Part shown: piece after piece, positions 24,401-31,562 of the stretch
Layout of the letters: every line of letters starts with the position of its first letter
How positions within the stretch are numbered: position 1 is the stretch's first letter
Assembly (NCBI RefSeq): GCF_005222205.1
Contig: NZ_CP032345.1
Location: forward strand, 809,001-873,000
Length of the DNA stretch: 64,000 nt
Direction of reading: 5' to 3'
From: Azospirillum brasilense
GTDB taxonomy: Bacteria; Pseudomonadota; Alphaproteobacteria; Azospirillales; Azospirillaceae
Notes under the pieces: model-generated
What the model saw: the letters and a program-made list of their open reading frames with translations, nothing else
Told to the model about the DNA's origin: nothing
Database searches by the model: none
Translations under genes and position numbers: made by a program

Positions 24401-26926
24401 CCGCGCGCCCGGCTGGGTCAGCCGGAGATCAACCTGTTCCTGCCGCCCGGCTATGGCGGGACGCAGCGCTTGCCGCGCCTGCTGCTGCGCAAGGACCCGG
24501 AGCATGGGTATGAACGCGCGCTGGAGATCCTGCTGTCCGGGCGCCAGATCGACGCGGAAACGGCGCTGGAGTATGGCTTGGTGGATGTGGTGGCGCGCGG
24601 GGCGGACGACGCGCTGACGCTGGCGAAGGCGATGGCGAGGGAGGCGGCGCTTGCCCCCACGAACACCCATGCCCCCACGAACACCCATGCCCCCACCCTA
24701 ACCCTCCCCCGCTGCGCAGGGGAGGGAACTCCGCCGCCCGCCGACAAAACCCTCCCCTGCGCAGCGGGGGAGGGAGGGGCCCGCGAAGCGGGAGGGTGGG
24801 GGCAATACTCCGCCAAAACCGCCCGCCTCCTTCGCCAAGCCCACAGCGTCGGCCGTGGCCCCGTCGCCGACACCATCGTCCAGCTCGTCGACACCGGCCT
24901 GCGCGACGGCTTCGACGCCGGCTCATCCGCCGAAATCGCCGCCTTCGCCCGCTTCCTCCTGGACTCCGACAACGGCGCCAAGAAGGGCATCGCCCTGTTC
25001 CTGGAGAAGAAATCGCCGCCCCTGCCCGCCCGGCCGCGGCGCGACAGCCGCGACGGCGTGATGCCCATCGGCAGCCCCTTCATCCCCGGCGCCACCCCCC
25101 TGCCGCGCTGGCAGATCGCCCAGGCCGTCGTCCGCGACCTGGAGACGGGAGCCGCCGCCCATGGCGACCCGGCGCAGGCCGAGACGGAAGTCGTCATCCC
25201 CGTCCCCGAGCCCGGGCCCAACCAGGCGCTCGTCTACATCCTCGTCTCCGAGGTCAACTACAACGACGTCTGGGCGCTGACCGGCATCCCCATTTCCCTG
25301 TTCGACGAGCATGACGAGGACGTGCACGTCACCGGCTCCGGCGGCGTCGGCATGGTCGTGCGGATGGGCGAGGCGTTGCAGGCCCAGGGGCGGCTGGCGG
25401 TCGGCGATCTGGTCGCCGTCTATTCCGGCGTCTCCGACCTGCTGGACCCGGAGGCCGGGGCCGACCCGATGTTCACTGACTTCCACATCCAGGGTTACCA
25501 GTCGCCGGACGGCAGCCACCAGCAATTCATGCTGGCCGATGGGCCGCAGCTCTTCCCGCTGCCGCCCGGCCTCGCGCTGGAGGAGGCGGGCAGCTACATG
25601 CTCGCCGCCGGCACCGGCTACCGCGCGCTGTTCACGGCGCTCGACGTGCAGCCGGGCAAGCGCCTGCTGGTCGAGGGTGCTGCGGGCGGTACCGGCGCCT
25701 GGACGGTGGAGCTGGCGCTGGCCCGGCGCATGAAGGTGACCGGCATGGTGTCGTCGGAACGCCGCGCCGCCGCGATCCGCGCCCGTGGGGCGGAGGCGGT
25801 GGACCGCTCCATCGCCGAGGCCGCCTTCACCCGCATCCCCGCCGACCCGGCGCAGTGGGCAGCGTGGGAGAGCGCGGGCCAGCCCTACATCGACGCGCTG
25901 CGCGCCGCCAATGGTGGTCAGCTCGTCGACTACGCGGTCAGCCACGCCGGCGAAACGACCTTCCCGCGCACCTTCCAATCGTTGGCGGACGGCGGCGGGC
26001 TGACCTTCTTCGGCGCCTCCAGCGGCTACCACATGACCTTCCTCGGCAAGCCCGGCGCCGCCGAGCCCGCCGAGATGCTGCGCCGCGCCCGCCTGCGGCC
26101 CGGCGAGGCAGTTTTGGTCTTCTACGGCGCCGGGGCGATGGGGCTGCGCGACGACATGGCGCTGTCGGCCATCGAGGCGGCCCGCGAGTCCGGCGCCCGC
26201 GTCTGCGTCGTCACCGACCGCGATTCCGAACGCGACTTCGTGCTGTCGCTGGGCTACGGCGAGGCGCTGGCCGGCGCCGTGTCGCTGGCCGAGATCACGC
26301 GCCGCGTCCCGCATTTCGATTGGCCCGACACCATGCCGGACCTGCCCGACCCGCAGCGCGAGACCGCCGCCTTCAAGGAGGCCGTGCGGCTGTTCACCGA
26401 GGACACCTTCAAGCCGCTGGGACAGGCGGTGGGCCGCATCCTGCGCGCCGCCGACAACCCGCGCGGCATGCCGGACGTGGTGGTGGAGCGGGCGCGGCGC
26501 GACACGCTGGCCGTCTCGACTATGCTCGTGAAGCCGCACACGGGGCGCGTGGTCTATTGCGGCGATATGGCCCCCAATGGAAATGGTCGTCGCTACAGCT
26601 TCTACGCGCCGCAGGTGTGGATGCGGCAGCGCCGCATCCTGATGCCATCCGCGACCATCGTCGGTACGCATCTTTCGAACGCTGCGGAAATCGCAGGGCT
26701 GAACCGCGTCATTGCGTCGGGGGCGGTCCGTGTGCCAACGACATACCTCGGGAACTGGGACGAGCTGCCCACGCTCCATCAGGCCATGTGGGAGAACCGC
26801 CTGCCGGAAGCGACCGGCGGCGCCGCCAAGGCCGTCGTGAACCACGCGCTGCCGGAAGCGGGCCTGACCTCGCGCGACGAACTGCTGATCGCCTGGGCGG
26901 GGTCGGCAACAGGAAAGGGACAATGA
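21461..26926 (+). CDS. pcs: Propionyl-CoA synthase (trifunctional acyl-CoA synthetase / enoyl-CoA hydratase / enoyl-CoA reductase)
   Basis: A single 1821-residue chain unites three enzymes that convert 3-hydroxypropionate, CoA, ATP and NADPH to propionyl-CoA. Residues ~30-850 are an AMP-forming synthetase with YTSGSTGKPKGVVHVHGG near 415-432 and catalytic Lys800 (TRSGKYMRR). Residues ~857-1060 are a crotonase domain with both catalytic glutamates, Glu969 (GGGCELAMA) and Glu989 (GQPEINLF), spaced 20 as in true hydratases. Residues ~1180-1821 are an MDR-type reductase with VEGAAGGTGAW near 1403. Layout and length match propionyl-CoA synthases of Chloroflexus and Erythrobacter. Residues 1065-1115 come from a palindromic repeat lying in frame in the linker. 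GGGAGGA precedes ATG 21461. Confidence 0.9.
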   Translation: MDHAVAESAGQPPLPQDVAVNPIRSAADWQSQRAACAADPGAFHGAIAAQTIHWFDGANWLMRGADGVWRGWNAATGEAAERADWTPWTQAFDGSEAPFYRWFAGGLTNAAFNEVDRHVLSGHGSETAYWYEGDRWDAAANGGRGGPVHHVTLTRRELLIRSALAALALRGLGLRQGDRIALNMPNILDQIVWTEGAKRLGVIYTAVFGGFSDKTLSDRIENAGARVVITADGASRNAEMAPFKEAYSDPALDRFVALPTALRITEEVLRAKLGDTALMEPVRRGLEGEITVAPADVMRELGRALDRAGTLDAATVADLRASVAEALTAAPPRVEAVIVVRHAGLPDIPWTEGRDVWAHELLAKAEAELCAAAGLPDTGLPGMDALRALDDRALYAAVAKAVPCVPVDAEYPLFIIYTSGSTGKPKGVVHVHGGYVAGLAHTMKVSFDALPGRDAIYVVADPGWITGQSYLITASLAARIPGIVTEGAPVFPNAGRFASIIERHKVTIFKAGVTFLKTVMTHPENRADVERYDRSSLRVATFCAEPTSPAVQAFGMAVMTPQYINSYWATEHGGIVWTHPYGNPDQPLRADAHTYPLPWVLGDVWVPESEPDAAGRVAFRSAEPEEKGEIVVTAPYPYLTRTIWGDAENVGKPGWKGDFDRFVTTYFGRFRDADGKPVWAYLQGDFARKYEDGSFSLHGRSDDVINVSGHRMGTEEIEGAILRDKQINPDSPVGNVIVVGAPHREKGLTPVAFVLPAKGRDLTADDERRLKDLVRQEKGAVAVPSDILAVPAFPETRSGKYMRRFLTAMMNGEPLGDTSTLRNPECLSDLEARIAAWTRGQQRAEEQTLIERQRFLSVQYDRLADGVRLATVTIDNPPVNALSDRLLDELDTLVAHLARRSDVRAVVITGTGRNFVAGADIRQLLDEVRDEGEARALPAKAHAVFRAIAALDKPVFAAIRGVALGGGCELAMACHVRVADPRARLGQPEINLFLPPGYGGTQRLPRLLLRKDPEHGYERALEILLSGRQIDAETALEYGLVDVVARGADDALTLAKAMAREAALAPTNTHAPTNTHAPTLTLPRCAGEGTPPPADKTLPCAAGEGGAREAGGWGQYSAKTARLLRQAHSVGRGPVADTIVQLVDTGLRDGFDAGSSAEIAAFARFLLDSDNGAKKGIALFLEKKSPPLPARPRRDSRDGVMPIGSPFIPGATPLPRWQIAQAVVRDLETGAAAHGDPAQAETEVVIPVPEPGPNQALVYILVSEVNYNDVWALTGIPISLFDEHDEDVHVTGSGGVGMVVRMGEALQAQGRLAVGDLVAVYSGVSDLLDPEAGADPMFTDFHIQGYQSPDGSHQQFMLADGPQLFPLPPGLALEEAGSYMLAAGTGYRALFTALDVQPGKRLLVEGAAGGTGAWTVELALARRMKVTGMVSSERRAAAIRARGAEAVDRSIAEAAFTRIPADPAQWAAWESAGQPYIDALRAANGGQLVDYAVSHAGETTFPRTFQSLADGGGLTFFGASSGYHMTFLGKPGAAEPAEMLRRARLRPGEAVLVFYGAGAMGLRDDMALSAIEAARESGARVCVVTDRDSERDFVLSLGYGEALAGAVSLAEITRRVPHFDWPDTMPDLPDPQRETAAFKEAVRLFTEDTFKPLGQAVGRILRAADNPRGMPDVVVERARRDTLAVSTMLVKPHTGRVVYCGDMAPNGNGRRYSFYAPQVWMRQRRILMPSATIVGTHLSNAAEIAGLNRVIASGAVRVPTTYLGNWDELPTLHQAMWENRLPEATGGAAKAVVNHALPEAGLTSRDELLIAWAGSATGKGQ
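24653..24688 (+). repeat. 18-bp direct repeat, two copies, inside pcs
   Basis: GCCCCCACGAACACCCAT occurs twice head to tail and its first eight bases start again at 24689, where the palindromic repeat begins. It encodes APTNTH twice. Because 18 is a multiple of three, copy number can change without breaking the reading frame. Confidence 0.85.
24689..24803. repeat. Palindromic repeat lying in frame inside pcs
   Basis: Begins GCCCCCACCCTAACCCTCCC and ends AGCGGGAGGGTGGGGGC. Its two long arms contain CCCTCCCCTGCGCAGCGGGG and the partner CCCCCGCTGCGCAGGGGAGG. The same element occurs between genes at 3645, 10071 and 30002. Here it is open in the pcs frame and encodes LPRCAGEG and LPCAAGEG motifs in the linker between the hydratase and reductase domains. 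Confidence 0.85.
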
Positions 26927-27696
26927 GGCTTATCATCAAGGACCTGTGCCACCGCTACGACGACCTCGTCGTGCTGGACGGCATCGACCTGACGGTGCAG
27001 GAGGGCGAGGTTCTGGCCGTCATCGGCCCGTCGGGCTGCGGCAAGTCCACCCTGCTCGGCATCGCCGGCGGCATCGTGGCACCCACCTCCGGCACCATCG
27101 CGGTGGCGGGCGAGGTGCCGGACGGCTGCCTGAACCCGATCACCTTCATCTTCCAGGACTTCGCCCTGCTGCCCTGGCGCAGCGTCGAGGACAACCTGTC
27201 GCTCGTCCTCGAACACCACCCGCTGTCGGCGGCGGATCGGCGGGAGCGCATCGAGTCCGGCCTGCGCCGCATGGGGCTGTGGGACTTCCGCAAGGCGCTG
27301 CCCAAGCAGCTGTCGGGCGGCATGCGCCAGCGTGTCGGCATCGCCCGCGCGCTGGCCGTGCGCCCGGCCATGCTGCTGCTGGACGAGCCGCTGTCGGCGC
27401 TCGACGCCCAGACGCGCGAGCTGCTGATGGAGGATTTCCTGTCGCTCTGGCAGCGCGAGCGGACGACCGCCCTCTACGTCACCCACAATCTGGACGAGGC
27501 GCTGCGGCTCGCCGACCGGGTCGTCGTGCTCAGCCGCCGTCCGGGCCGCCTGCGCGAGATCGTGACCATCGAGGAGCCGCGCGACCAGCGGCTTGAGCCC
27601 TCCGCCCAGGCGCATCTGGCGGAAGTGCGCGACCGGCTGTGGCACCTGATCCGGGCCGAGGCCCAACTGGCCGACCGGGAGATCGCCGATGCCTGA
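26923..27696 (+). CDS. ABC transporter ATP-binding protein coupled to pcs
   Basis: A 257-residue ATPase of the nitrate/sulfonate/taurine (SsuB-like) group. Its ATG overlaps the pcs stop codon (ATGA), so translation of the two is coupled. Motifs are Walker A GPSGCGKSTLL, Q-loop FIFQDFALLPWRS, signature LSGGMRQRVGIARAL, Walker B MLLLDEPLSALD and switch His in YVTHNLDEALRLADRV. It powers the importer encoded by the next two genes. Overlap with pcs implies that the importer brings in the substrate of the synthase or a precursor such as 3-hydroxypropionate or acrylate. Confidence 0.9.
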   Translation: MRLIIKDLCHRYDDLVVLDGIDLTVQEGEVLAVIGPSGCGKSTLLGIAGGIVAPTSGTIAVAGEVPDGCLNPITFIFQDFALLPWRSVEDNLSLVLEHHPLSAADRRERIESGLRRMGLWDFRKALPKQLSGGMRQRVGIARALAVRPAMLLLDEPLSALDAQTRELLMEDFLSLWQRERTTALYVTHNLDEALRLADRVVVLSRRPGRLREIVTIEEPRDQRLEPSAQAHLAEVRDRLWHLIRAEAQLADREIADA

Positions 27697-28528
27697 TACC
27701 CCTTTGACCAGCACCAGCCTCCCGATGACCGAACGTTCCGCCGTGCCGGCGCAACCCGTCCGCTTCCGCGGCGGCGGCTTCACGGTGAAGGGGCACCGCT
27801 GGGCGGCGCTGCTCGCCTTCGTGGTCCTGATCGCGGTGTGGGAGTCCACCAACCGCTTCGGCCTCGTCAGCGAGTTGTTCCTGCCGCCGCCGAGCGCGGT
27901 CGCCTCGGCGCTCGCCGCCATGGCGCAGGACGGATCGCTGTGGCAGCACCTGAAGGCGTCGCTGATGCGCATCGGCGTCGGCTGGGTCATGGGCACGGTG
28001 GCCGGCATGGCCGTGGGCTTCGCCATGGGCATCGGCTCGGTGGCGCGGGCGGTCGGCGTGCCGCTGGTCTCGGCCTTCTTCCCGATCCCGAAGATCGCCC
28101 TGCTGCCGCTGTTCATCCTGTGGTTCGGCATCGGCGAGCCGTCGAAGTTCGCCACCATCGGCTTCGGCGTCTTCTTCCCCACCGTGATCGCCACCTACAG
28201 CGCCATCGATTCGGTGCCGCGCAACCTGATCCGCATGGCGCAGAGCTTCGGCCTGCCCTGGGCGTCGATCCTGCGCAAGATCGTGCTTCCCGGCGCCCTG
28301 CCCGGCATCCTCGCCGGTTTCCGCATCACCGCCTCCATCGCGCTGATCCTGGTGGTCGCGGCGGAGATGATCGGGGCGGAATACGGCATCGGCGCCTTCG
28401 TCCTGACCGCCGGCAACCTGATGCTGACCGACCAGCTTCTGGCCGGCGTGCTGGTTCTCTCGCTGCTCGGCCTGGGCATCGGGACCGTGCTGTCCATCCT
28501 GGAACGCCGCCTGCTGAAATGGCGGTGA
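27689..28528 (+). CDS. ABC transporter permease of the pcs operon
   Basis: A 279-residue inner-membrane permease of the SsuC type with six hydrophobic segments after a basic N-terminus. The coupling loop is visible as ILRKIVLPGALPGILAGFRI near residues 192-211. The start overlaps the ATPase gene by 8 bp, so it belongs to the same transcript. It would pair with the ATPase at 26923 and the binding protein at 28561. The transported compound is inferred only from the linkage to propionyl-CoA synthase. Confidence 0.9.
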   Translation: MPDTPLTSTSLPMTERSAVPAQPVRFRGGGFTVKGHRWAALLAFVVLIAVWESTNRFGLVSELFLPPPSAVASALAAMAQDGSLWQHLKASLMRIGVGWVMGTVAGMAVGFAMGIGSVARAVGVPLVSAFFPIPKIALLPLFILWFGIGEPSKFATIGFGVFFPTVIATYSAIDSVPRNLIRMAQSFGLPWASILRKIVLPGALPGILAGFRITASIALILVVAAEMIGAEYGIGAFVLTAGNLMLTDQLLAGVLVLSLLGLGIGTVLSILERRLLKWR

Positions 28529-28560
28529 GAAAAATGATGATTGAAAATGGGAGACTGAGA

Positions 28561-29583
28561 ATGACCGTCGTGCGTTGGAGCCGCCGTTTGGTTCTGGGTG
28601 CAATGGGTGCCGCGGCCCTGGCGCTGGCCGGGACGCCCGCCGCCGAGGCGCAGGGATTGGAGAAGACCTCCATCGGCGTGCTGGCGCTGGCCTCCTCCGG
28701 CCCGATCTTCATCGCCAAATCCAAGGGCTATTTCGAGAAGGAAGGGCTGGACGTCGACCTGAAGATGTTCACCTCGGCCCAGCAGGTGCCGGTGGCGGTG
28801 GCCTCGGGCGACGTGGATTTCGGCGTCACCGGCCTGACGGCGGGCTTCTACAACCTCGCGGCCAAGGGCGCCGTCACCATGATCGCGGCGCAGAGCCGCG
28901 ACGAGCCGGGCTTCCAGCTCAGCGCCTATGTGGCGACCAAGGCGGCGCACGACGCCGGGCTGACCAAGCCGGCGGACCTCAAGGGCAAGCGCATCGCCAT
29001 CACCACGGTCGGCTCGACCTTCCATTACATGGTCGGCCTGCTCGGCCAGAAGCACGGCTTCTCGGTCAAGGACGTGACCATGGTGGCGATGCAGGACGTG
29101 CCGAAGATGGTCGCCGCCTTCAAGGGCGGTCAGGTGGACGCGGTGATCGCCCCGGTGACGGTGGCCCGTCAGCTCGCCGCCGAAGGTTCCGGCACCATCC
29201 TGGGCTGGGTCGGCGACGAGACGCCGTGGCAGCTCGGCGCCCTCTTCACCAGCCCGAAGACCGTCGCCCAGCGCCGCCCGCTGGCCGAGAAGTTCGTCAG
29301 CGCCTATCTGACCGCTCTGGCCGAATACCACGCCGCCTTCAACGCCAAGGACGCGTCGGGCGCCATTGTGAAGGGGCCGGGCTACGACGAACTGCTGGCG
29401 ATCATCGCCGAGGCGACGAAGCAGAAGCCCGAGGTGGTCGCCGCCGGCCTGCCCTACGTCGAGCCGAAGGGCAAGCTGCTGGTCGACGACGTCGTCAATC
29501 AGGTGAAGTTCTGGCAGTCCGAAGGTCAGGTGGACAAGGCGCTGGACGCCAAGTCCGTCATGGACCTGACCTTCGTAAAGTGA
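28561..29583 (+). CDS. ABC transporter substrate-binding protein of the pcs operon (NMT1/SsuA-like)
   Basis: A 340-residue periplasmic binding protein with a Tat-like or Sec signal (WSRRLVLGAMGAAALALAGT, cleavage after AAEAQ). The mature part contains GVLALASSGPIFIAKSKGYF and VDFGVTGLTAGFYNLAA, typical of the NMT1/SsuA fold. ATG 28561 follows GGGAGAC; a start at 28533 would put extra residues before the signal. It is the last gene of the pcs operon and ends 9 bp from a convergent gene. The twin arginine suggests that it may be exported folded. Confidence 0.87.
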   Translation: MTVVRWSRRLVLGAMGAAALALAGTPAAEAQGLEKTSIGVLALASSGPIFIAKSKGYFEKEGLDVDLKMFTSAQQVPVAVASGDVDFGVTGLTAGFYNLAAKGAVTMIAAQSRDEPGFQLSAYVATKAAHDAGLTKPADLKGKRIAITTVGSTFHYMVGLLGQKHGFSVKDVTMVAMQDVPKMVAAFKGGQVDAVIAPVTVARQLAAEGSGTILGWVGDETPWQLGALFTSPKTVAQRRPLAEKFVSAYLTALAEYHAAFNAKDASGAIVKGPGYDELLAIIAEATKQKPEVVAAGLPYVEPKGKLLVDDVVNQVKFWQSEGQVDKALDAKSVMDLTFVK

Positions 29584-29592
29584 GGGCAGATT

Positions 29593-29901
29593 TTACCGCT
29601 TGCCCGGTCCGTAGATCTTCGGCTGGGAGAAATTGATGTGGTCGAGAAGCTCCTGAGTCGGACAGCCGTCCACCGGGAGCTTCGCGGCCTTCTGATAGGC
29701 GCGGATGGCGGAGCGGGTGTTGGGGCCGATCTTCCCGTCGATCACGCCGGGGCGGAAGCCCTGCTCGGTCAGGGTCTTCTGGATGCCTTCAACATAGGCG
29801 AAATACATGTCCGGCGTCATCGAGTCCGTCGGGCAGGCGGCGTAGGCCGGGGACGCGAAGGCCGTGGCGGCCAGGAAGGCGGCGAACAGGCTGCGGTTCA
29901 T
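29593..29901 (-). CDS. Small exported peptidoglycan-binding-domain protein
   Basis: A 102-residue secreted protein with a clear signal peptide (MNRSLFAAFLAATAFASPAYA). The mature part is essentially one PG_binding_1 repeat: VEGIQKTLTEQGFRPGVIDG, then IGPNTRSAIRAYQKAAKLPV. Two cysteines (ACPTD near the mature N-terminus and DGCPTQ) could form a disulfide. Such single-domain proteins attach to the cell wall or to an autolysin. It is monocistronic, convergent with the ABC operon, and a palindromic repeat lies behind its start. Confidence 0.8.
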   Translation of the reverse strand: MNRSLFAAFLAATAFASPAYAACPTDSMTPDMYFAYVEGIQKTLTEQGFRPGVIDGKIGPNTRSAIRAYQKAAKLPVDGCPTQELLDHINFSQPKIYGPGKR

Positions 29902-30001
29902 GGTCTCTCTCCGTTTCTTGTTGCGGAGATCAACAACGCAGAGGCCGCGTTTCTTCCCAAGGGGTAAAAATGGGCCAAGGGATAAAAATAGGGGGTGCCT
30001 T

Positions 30002-30088
30002 GCCCCCTCCCCGGCCCTCCCCCGCTTCGCAGGGGAGGGAGGATCAAGTCCCCTCCCCTGCGAAGCGGGGGAGGGTTAGGGTGGGGGC
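30002..30088. repeat. Palindromic repeat (GCCCCC...GGGGGC type)
   Basis: A shorter copy: GCCCCCTCCCCGGCCCTCCC through AGGGTTAGGGTGGGGGC. The inner arms CCCGCTTCGCAGGGGAGGGA and CCCCTCCCCTGCGAAGCGGG are nearly perfect complements. It lies 22 bp beyond the prfB stop and may serve as its terminator. Confidence 0.75.
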
Positions 30089-30109
30089 TAGACCTACCCC
30101 CACCCGCAT

Positions 30110-31232
30110 TCACGCCGCAGCGTCGTCGCTCTGACCCTTCAGGCGGGAAGCCAGCGCCGCTTCCAGGAACATGTCCAGGTCGCCGTCCAGCACCGCCTGG
30201 CTCTGCGAGGTCTCCACCTCGGTCCGCAGGTCCTTCACCATCTGGTAGGGGTGCAGGACGTAGGAGCGGATCTGGTGGCCCCAGCCGATGTCGCTCTTGG
30301 TCGCTTCAAGAGCGGCGGCGGCGTCCTCGCGGATCTTCAGCTCCCGCTCATACAGGCGGGCGCGCAGCATGTCCCACGCCTTGGCGCGGTTCTTGTGCTG
30401 CGAGCGCTCCTGCTGGCAGGCCACCACGATGCCCGTGGGCAGGTGGGTGATGCGGATCGCCGAGTCCGTCTTGTTGACGTGCTGGCCGCCGGCGCCCGAC
30501 GCCCGGAAGGTATCGATGCGGCAGTCCTTCTCGTTGATCTCGATGTTGATCTTGTCGTCGATCACCGGAGACACCGAGACGGCGGCGAAGCTGGTCTGGC
30601 GGCGCGCCTGGCTGTCGAACGGGCTGATGCGCACCAGACGGTGCACGCCGGCCTCGGTCTTCAGCCAGCCGTAGGCGTTGTGGCCGCTGATCTGCGCGGT
30701 GGCGGACTTGATGCCGGCCTCTTCGCCGGGGCTCTCCTCGAGCCACTGCGTCTTGTAGCCGTGCTGTTCCGCCCAGCGGAGGTACATGCGCATCAGCATG
30801 AGCGCCCAGTCCTGGGCCTCCGTGCCGCCGGCGCCGGCGTTCACCTCGATGAAGCAGTCGTTGGCGTCGGCCTCGCCCGAGAGCAGGCTCTCGATCTGGA
30901 GCTTGGCCGCGCGGTCGCGCAGCGCGTAGAGCTGGGCCTCGGCGTCGGCGACCACGGTCGCGTCGCCCTCGGCCTCGCCCATCTCGATCAGCTCCAGGCT
31001 GTCGGACAGGTCGCGCTCAAGCGCACGGTAGCCGTTCACGGAATTTTCGAGCTGGGTGCGCTCGCGCATGATGGTCTGCGCGCGGGACGGGTCGTCCCAC
31101 AGCTTGGGGTCTTCGGCGTGGGCGTTCAGTTCGTCGAGACGACGCAGCGCGTTATCCCAGTCAAAGATGCCTCCTCAGCAGCGCCAGCGATTCTCTAATC
31201 TCGCCGGCGGCCGCTTCGATCTCGGCCCGCAT
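30110..31232 (-). CDS. prfB: Peptide chain release factor 2, with programmed +1 frameshift
   Basis: RF2 reads UGA and UAA stops. The gene starts at ATG 31232 (GAGGAGG upstream) and runs 23 codons, [20 protein letters not shown] then RHL, to an in-frame TGA at 31163-31161. Translation continues in the +1 frame as [15 protein letters not shown] and ends at 30110, giving about 373 residues. The shift site reads AGGAGG CAT CTT TGA C, with the same parts as in E. coli: an internal Shine-Dalgarno 3 nt before CTT, and a UGA stop followed by C. The anticodon motif SPF ([15 protein letters not shown]) and catalytic GGQ ([13 protein letters not shown]) are intact. Confidence 0.95.
31160..31175 (-). promoter_or_regulatory. 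prfB recoding site (autoregulatory +1 frameshift)
   Basis: On the minus strand the 16 bases are AGGAGGCATCTTTGAC. The ribosome pauses at the TGA when RF2 is scarce; AGGAGG pairs with 16S rRNA and CTT slips to TTT. This makes RF2 synthesis depend on RF2 level. Confidence 0.93.
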
Positions 31233-31562
31233 CGCAGTGCCTCCTCGTCAGCCAGAGTTGAACCAGTGTCTTGGCCCTTATGTAGCGGGTTGGGAGCGGC
31301 GTTGCACCCTCTTATTCCACAGCCCCACCGGCTTCCGCGACGCTGGACCAGACCGGAACGGTAACCCGCCGGAGCGCCGCACCGTCACAGGGACAGCCGG
31401 GCAACCCACTCGGATGAAACCGTTTTTGCGCCGCAAAACCACTTTCGCGGCGCGAATAGGTGGTGGTTCCCCATGATAGCGTCACCGACGTTCGTGCCCG
31501 TCACCCGGCGGGCGCGGGCTATCGGCGCCCCCGTTCCCCAACAACAATAGCGTGGCCCCCCG
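31233..31562. other. Intergenic region between prfB and the MBOAT gene
   Basis: These 330 bp separate two divergent genes and must hold both promoters, but I see no clear -35/-10 pair. The one notable element is TTTTGCG-C-CGCAAAA at 31424-31438, a 7+7 inverted repeat in GC-rich surroundings that could be an operator. No open frame here looks like a gene. Confidence 0.5.

Noticed and set aside
22721-24688. Long antisense frame inside pcs
   Set aside because: It is a shadow of the synthetase and hydratase domains and has no recognisable domain.
25855-26925. N-terminal extension of the ABC ATPase overlapping the end of pcs in another frame
   Set aside because: The extension is Arg-rich shadow text; the real ATPase starts at ATG 26923 overlapping the pcs stop.
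30110-31069. prfB as a 319-residue protein starting at 31069
   Set aside because: This misses the N-terminal domain; the frameshift site and the leader ORF with a ribosome site explain the full protein.
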